Assembly (NCBI GenBank): GCA_963783505.1
Contig: CAWAOP010000027.1
Coordinates: 164,975-228,974, forward strand
Source of the DNA: BOG-224 sp963783505
GTDB lineage: Bacteria > Acidobacteriota > Terriglobia > Bryobacterales > Bryobacteraceae
Direction of reading: 5' to 3'
DNA length: 64,000 nt
Made by a program: the position numbers and the translations under genes. Below the pieces are notes generated by a model. That model had not been told where the DNA came from. It did not search any database and saw nothing but the letters and a program-made list of their open reading frames with translations. Positions 62,283 to 64,000 of this stretch are shown piece after piece (within the stretch, counting starts at the first letter, position 1; every line of letters begins with the position of its first letter).

Positions 62283-64000
62283 TCACTTGGTCAACGGCAG
62301 CACTGTCGCTAGAGAGCCTTGCGTGTTCGCTCGGAACGCTACGGTGCTGATGGAACCGCCGGCTGGTACCTGCAGTTCCAGCGTTCCCCTCCGTCCCGCC
62401 GCGGCGGCGAACTTGTCCGAAAGCATGAATGAGGTGTGCCCCATCGCCGGTATCGCCGACATCCCCGGCAGCGTGATGGTCCCCGTGGCTATCGTCGCGC
62501 CCGTATCGTCCCGCAAGATTGCTGGTATGCCGGCGGCCGTCGCGGATGTGTTCGCCGCTGCGATCCCCAGTACATACCCGTTCGTCTGGTCGAACTGAAG
62601 CACGAACGAGTTCGGCGTTCGATTCTCCAGTTGAACCACGGCCTCCTGTTGCGCTCCTGCGATGGCCCAATCGAAAAGCCCGGACCCCGTCAGGGTCCCG
62701 CTGGCCTGTACCAGTGCCCATCCGGAGACGTTTGGCTGGCTGCTCGTGCCAGCGGCCTGGATCAACCACTCCGCCCCCGGAAGCAGTATGCGATCGATGC
62801 TGTACGCCAGGACCGGGGTGGCGAGCGGTGCCTGCGGATAATTGACGGGCAAGGCCAACGGATTACCGTTGTCGTCATAAAAGCTGACGACGACCTCCTC
62901 CCCGGCGCTTCCGGTGTTGACAAGCGACATCGTCGATTGCCACCCACCACCCGTCGTGATGTGAGCCAGCGACCCAACCCGGGGAAGGTTGGCCCCAGTA
63001 GCCTCTTCAACCGTGAAAGTGATGCCCGCCACCGTGATGGAACCCGATCGCGCGGCTCCGGTGTTGGCGGCGGCCTGGAAGGTCACCGTACCGCTTCCGG
63101 TCCCCGAGGCTCCGCCGGTCATGGCAACCCAGCTGACGAATTGGAAGCGGTCCACGAGCAGCCGGCGGGAGTGGTTACGGTGATGTTGCCGGAGCCGCCG
63201 GCAGGGGTAAAGGCTTCGCCTGAGGGGTAGATGGAGTAAGTACACTGAGTGGCGGCCTGCAGGATGGAGAAGGACTGGCCGGCGACGCTGATGGTACTGG
63301 AACGGGCGGTGACGCCGTTTGCGGCGACCTGGTAGCCGACCGTGCCGCTGCCGGTTCCAGACGCTCCGCTGGTGATCGTGATCCAACCCAAGGCACTGGA
63401 CGCGGTCCAGGAGCAGCCGGCGGCAGCCGTCACTGTGATCATTCCAGTCCCGCCCGCCGCGACAATAGAGGCGCTGGTGGGGCTGATCGAGTACGCGCAC
63501 GGCACGCTAACCGTGAGGGTAAAAGCGGCCGAAGCGCTTGCTGTGGCGCTATCCCTGACTTGAGCCGTGAAGTTGTAAGCGCCAGCCGTCGTGGGAGTGC
63601 CGGAGATCGCGCCGCTGCCCGCGAATGCAAGCCCGCCGGGAAGTGTGCCCGATGTGACCGACCATGTGTAAGGTGGAGCGCCCCCGGTGGCGTTGAGCAT
63701 TTGAGAATACGCGACCCCCACTGTTCCCTGGGACAGCGGCGAGGTTGAGGCCACTACCAGCGGAAGCGGTGTCAGAAGACGAACAGCATTGTCAGCCCAA
63801 TCAGCTATGTACACTTTCCCAGCGGCATCCACCGCGACGCCCGAAGGGAACCCCAGTTGTGCCATCTCGGCTGGCCCGCCGTCGCCCGAATACCCTGGGA
63901 ATCCGGTTCCAGCCACAATGCTCCAGTCACCACTGGGCGAGAACATCGCGACCCGGTAATTGCCGTATCCCACGAATATGTTGCCCAGCCTGTCCACAGC
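62283..64000 (-). CDS. Large secreted protein: beta-propeller/NHL end, He_PIG and BACON domains; partial, frameshifted
   Basis: The 5' part lies beyond the right edge. From the edge: NHL-like propeller repeat (FPSGVAVDAAGKVYIADWADNAVRLL), a He_PIG Ig-like domain (GVAYSQMLNATGGAPPYTWS ... GTPTTAGAYNFTAQVRDS), then two BACON domains starting CAYSISPTSASIVAAGG and CTYSIYPSGEAFTPAGG. One base is missing near 63143, where ASN joins FVSWVAMTGG. The C-terminal part (STMSLVNTGSAGEEVVVSFYDD) resembles secreted surface proteins. Likely cell-surface adhesion or carbohydrate recognition. Confidence 0.8.

Overview
The window is 64 kb of GC-rich, densely coded bacterial chromosome. Gene content points to an Acidobacteriota member, probably of the Solibacter/Bryobacterales type. 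The reasons are He_PIG/BACON-type secreted proteins, a LiaF/DUF4097 envelope cluster under an ECF sigma factor, M16 peptidase pairs, many small toxin-antitoxin modules, and abundant dispersed palindromic repeats between genes. The assignment is by gene style only; there is no rRNA or other marker gene to confirm it.

Layout. 0-4.5 kb: a repeat-rich tail-fibre-like protein cut by the left edge, a GT4 glycosyltransferase and a penicillin-binding transpeptidase. 4.9-9.4 kb: nrdR, then a compact operon of ECF sigma factor, zinc-finger anti-sigma factor and three small membrane/adhesin-like proteins that looks like an envelope-stress system. 9.5-14.0 kb: MFS transporter, polytopic membrane protein, purE and an SDR. 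14.2-17.3 kb: a hicB-hicA-XRE cassette followed by a 2.37-kb insertion sequence with 14-bp inverted ends and a broken transposase. 17.4-23.7 kb: a minus-strand lysine/diaminopimelate operon in transcription order dapE-asd-lysC-dapB-(palindromic element)-dapA-dapD. 24-26.8 kb: small hypothetical proteins and a DUF433/DUF5615 pair. 26.8-31.8 kb: PfkB kinase, GT-C membrane glycosyltransferase, UPF0145 protein, dapF and a nucleotide-sugar dehydrogenase, all carrying apparent frameshifts. 31.8-40.1 kb: aminotransferase, coaD, hypothetical, cstA, thrB, FGGY kinase and aldo-keto reductase. 40.2-45.1 kb: HicB-like/XRE pair, the succinate dehydrogenase operon sdhC-A-B and a TPR lipoprotein-like gene. 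45.1-48.7 kb: a cluster of palindromic repeats with an orphan antitoxin, ilvD and an MNT/HEPN pair. 48.7-55.5 kb: a three-domain GT2-GtrA-methyltransferase protein, DUF4337, tadA, yceI, and an operon of class III aminotransferase, TPR protein and FAD reductase. 55.7-60.5 kb: mutL and two M16 peptidases. 60.7-62.2 kb: tRNA-Glu(CUC), a VapBC-like pair and an integrase fragment, which looks like an eroded island at a tRNA. 62.3-64 kb: the 3' part of a large He_PIG/BACON secreted protein.

Pathway logic: dapA, dapB, dapD, dapE, dapF, asd and lysC, plus a candidate aminotransferase, make nearly the whole succinylase route to meso-diaminopimelate and lysine; thrB adds the threonine branch and ilvD the branched-chain branch. 

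Many genes (at least 13 single-base indels between 27.49 and 31.46 kb, and others in asd, mutL, an M16 peptidase, a VapB and the right-edge protein) read cleanly only after one-base corrections. Because several are housekeeping genes, sequence error is a serious explanation there, while the transposase and integrase look genuinely decayed. The most unusual readable feature is a DapF whose two expected catalytic cysteines both read as serine.
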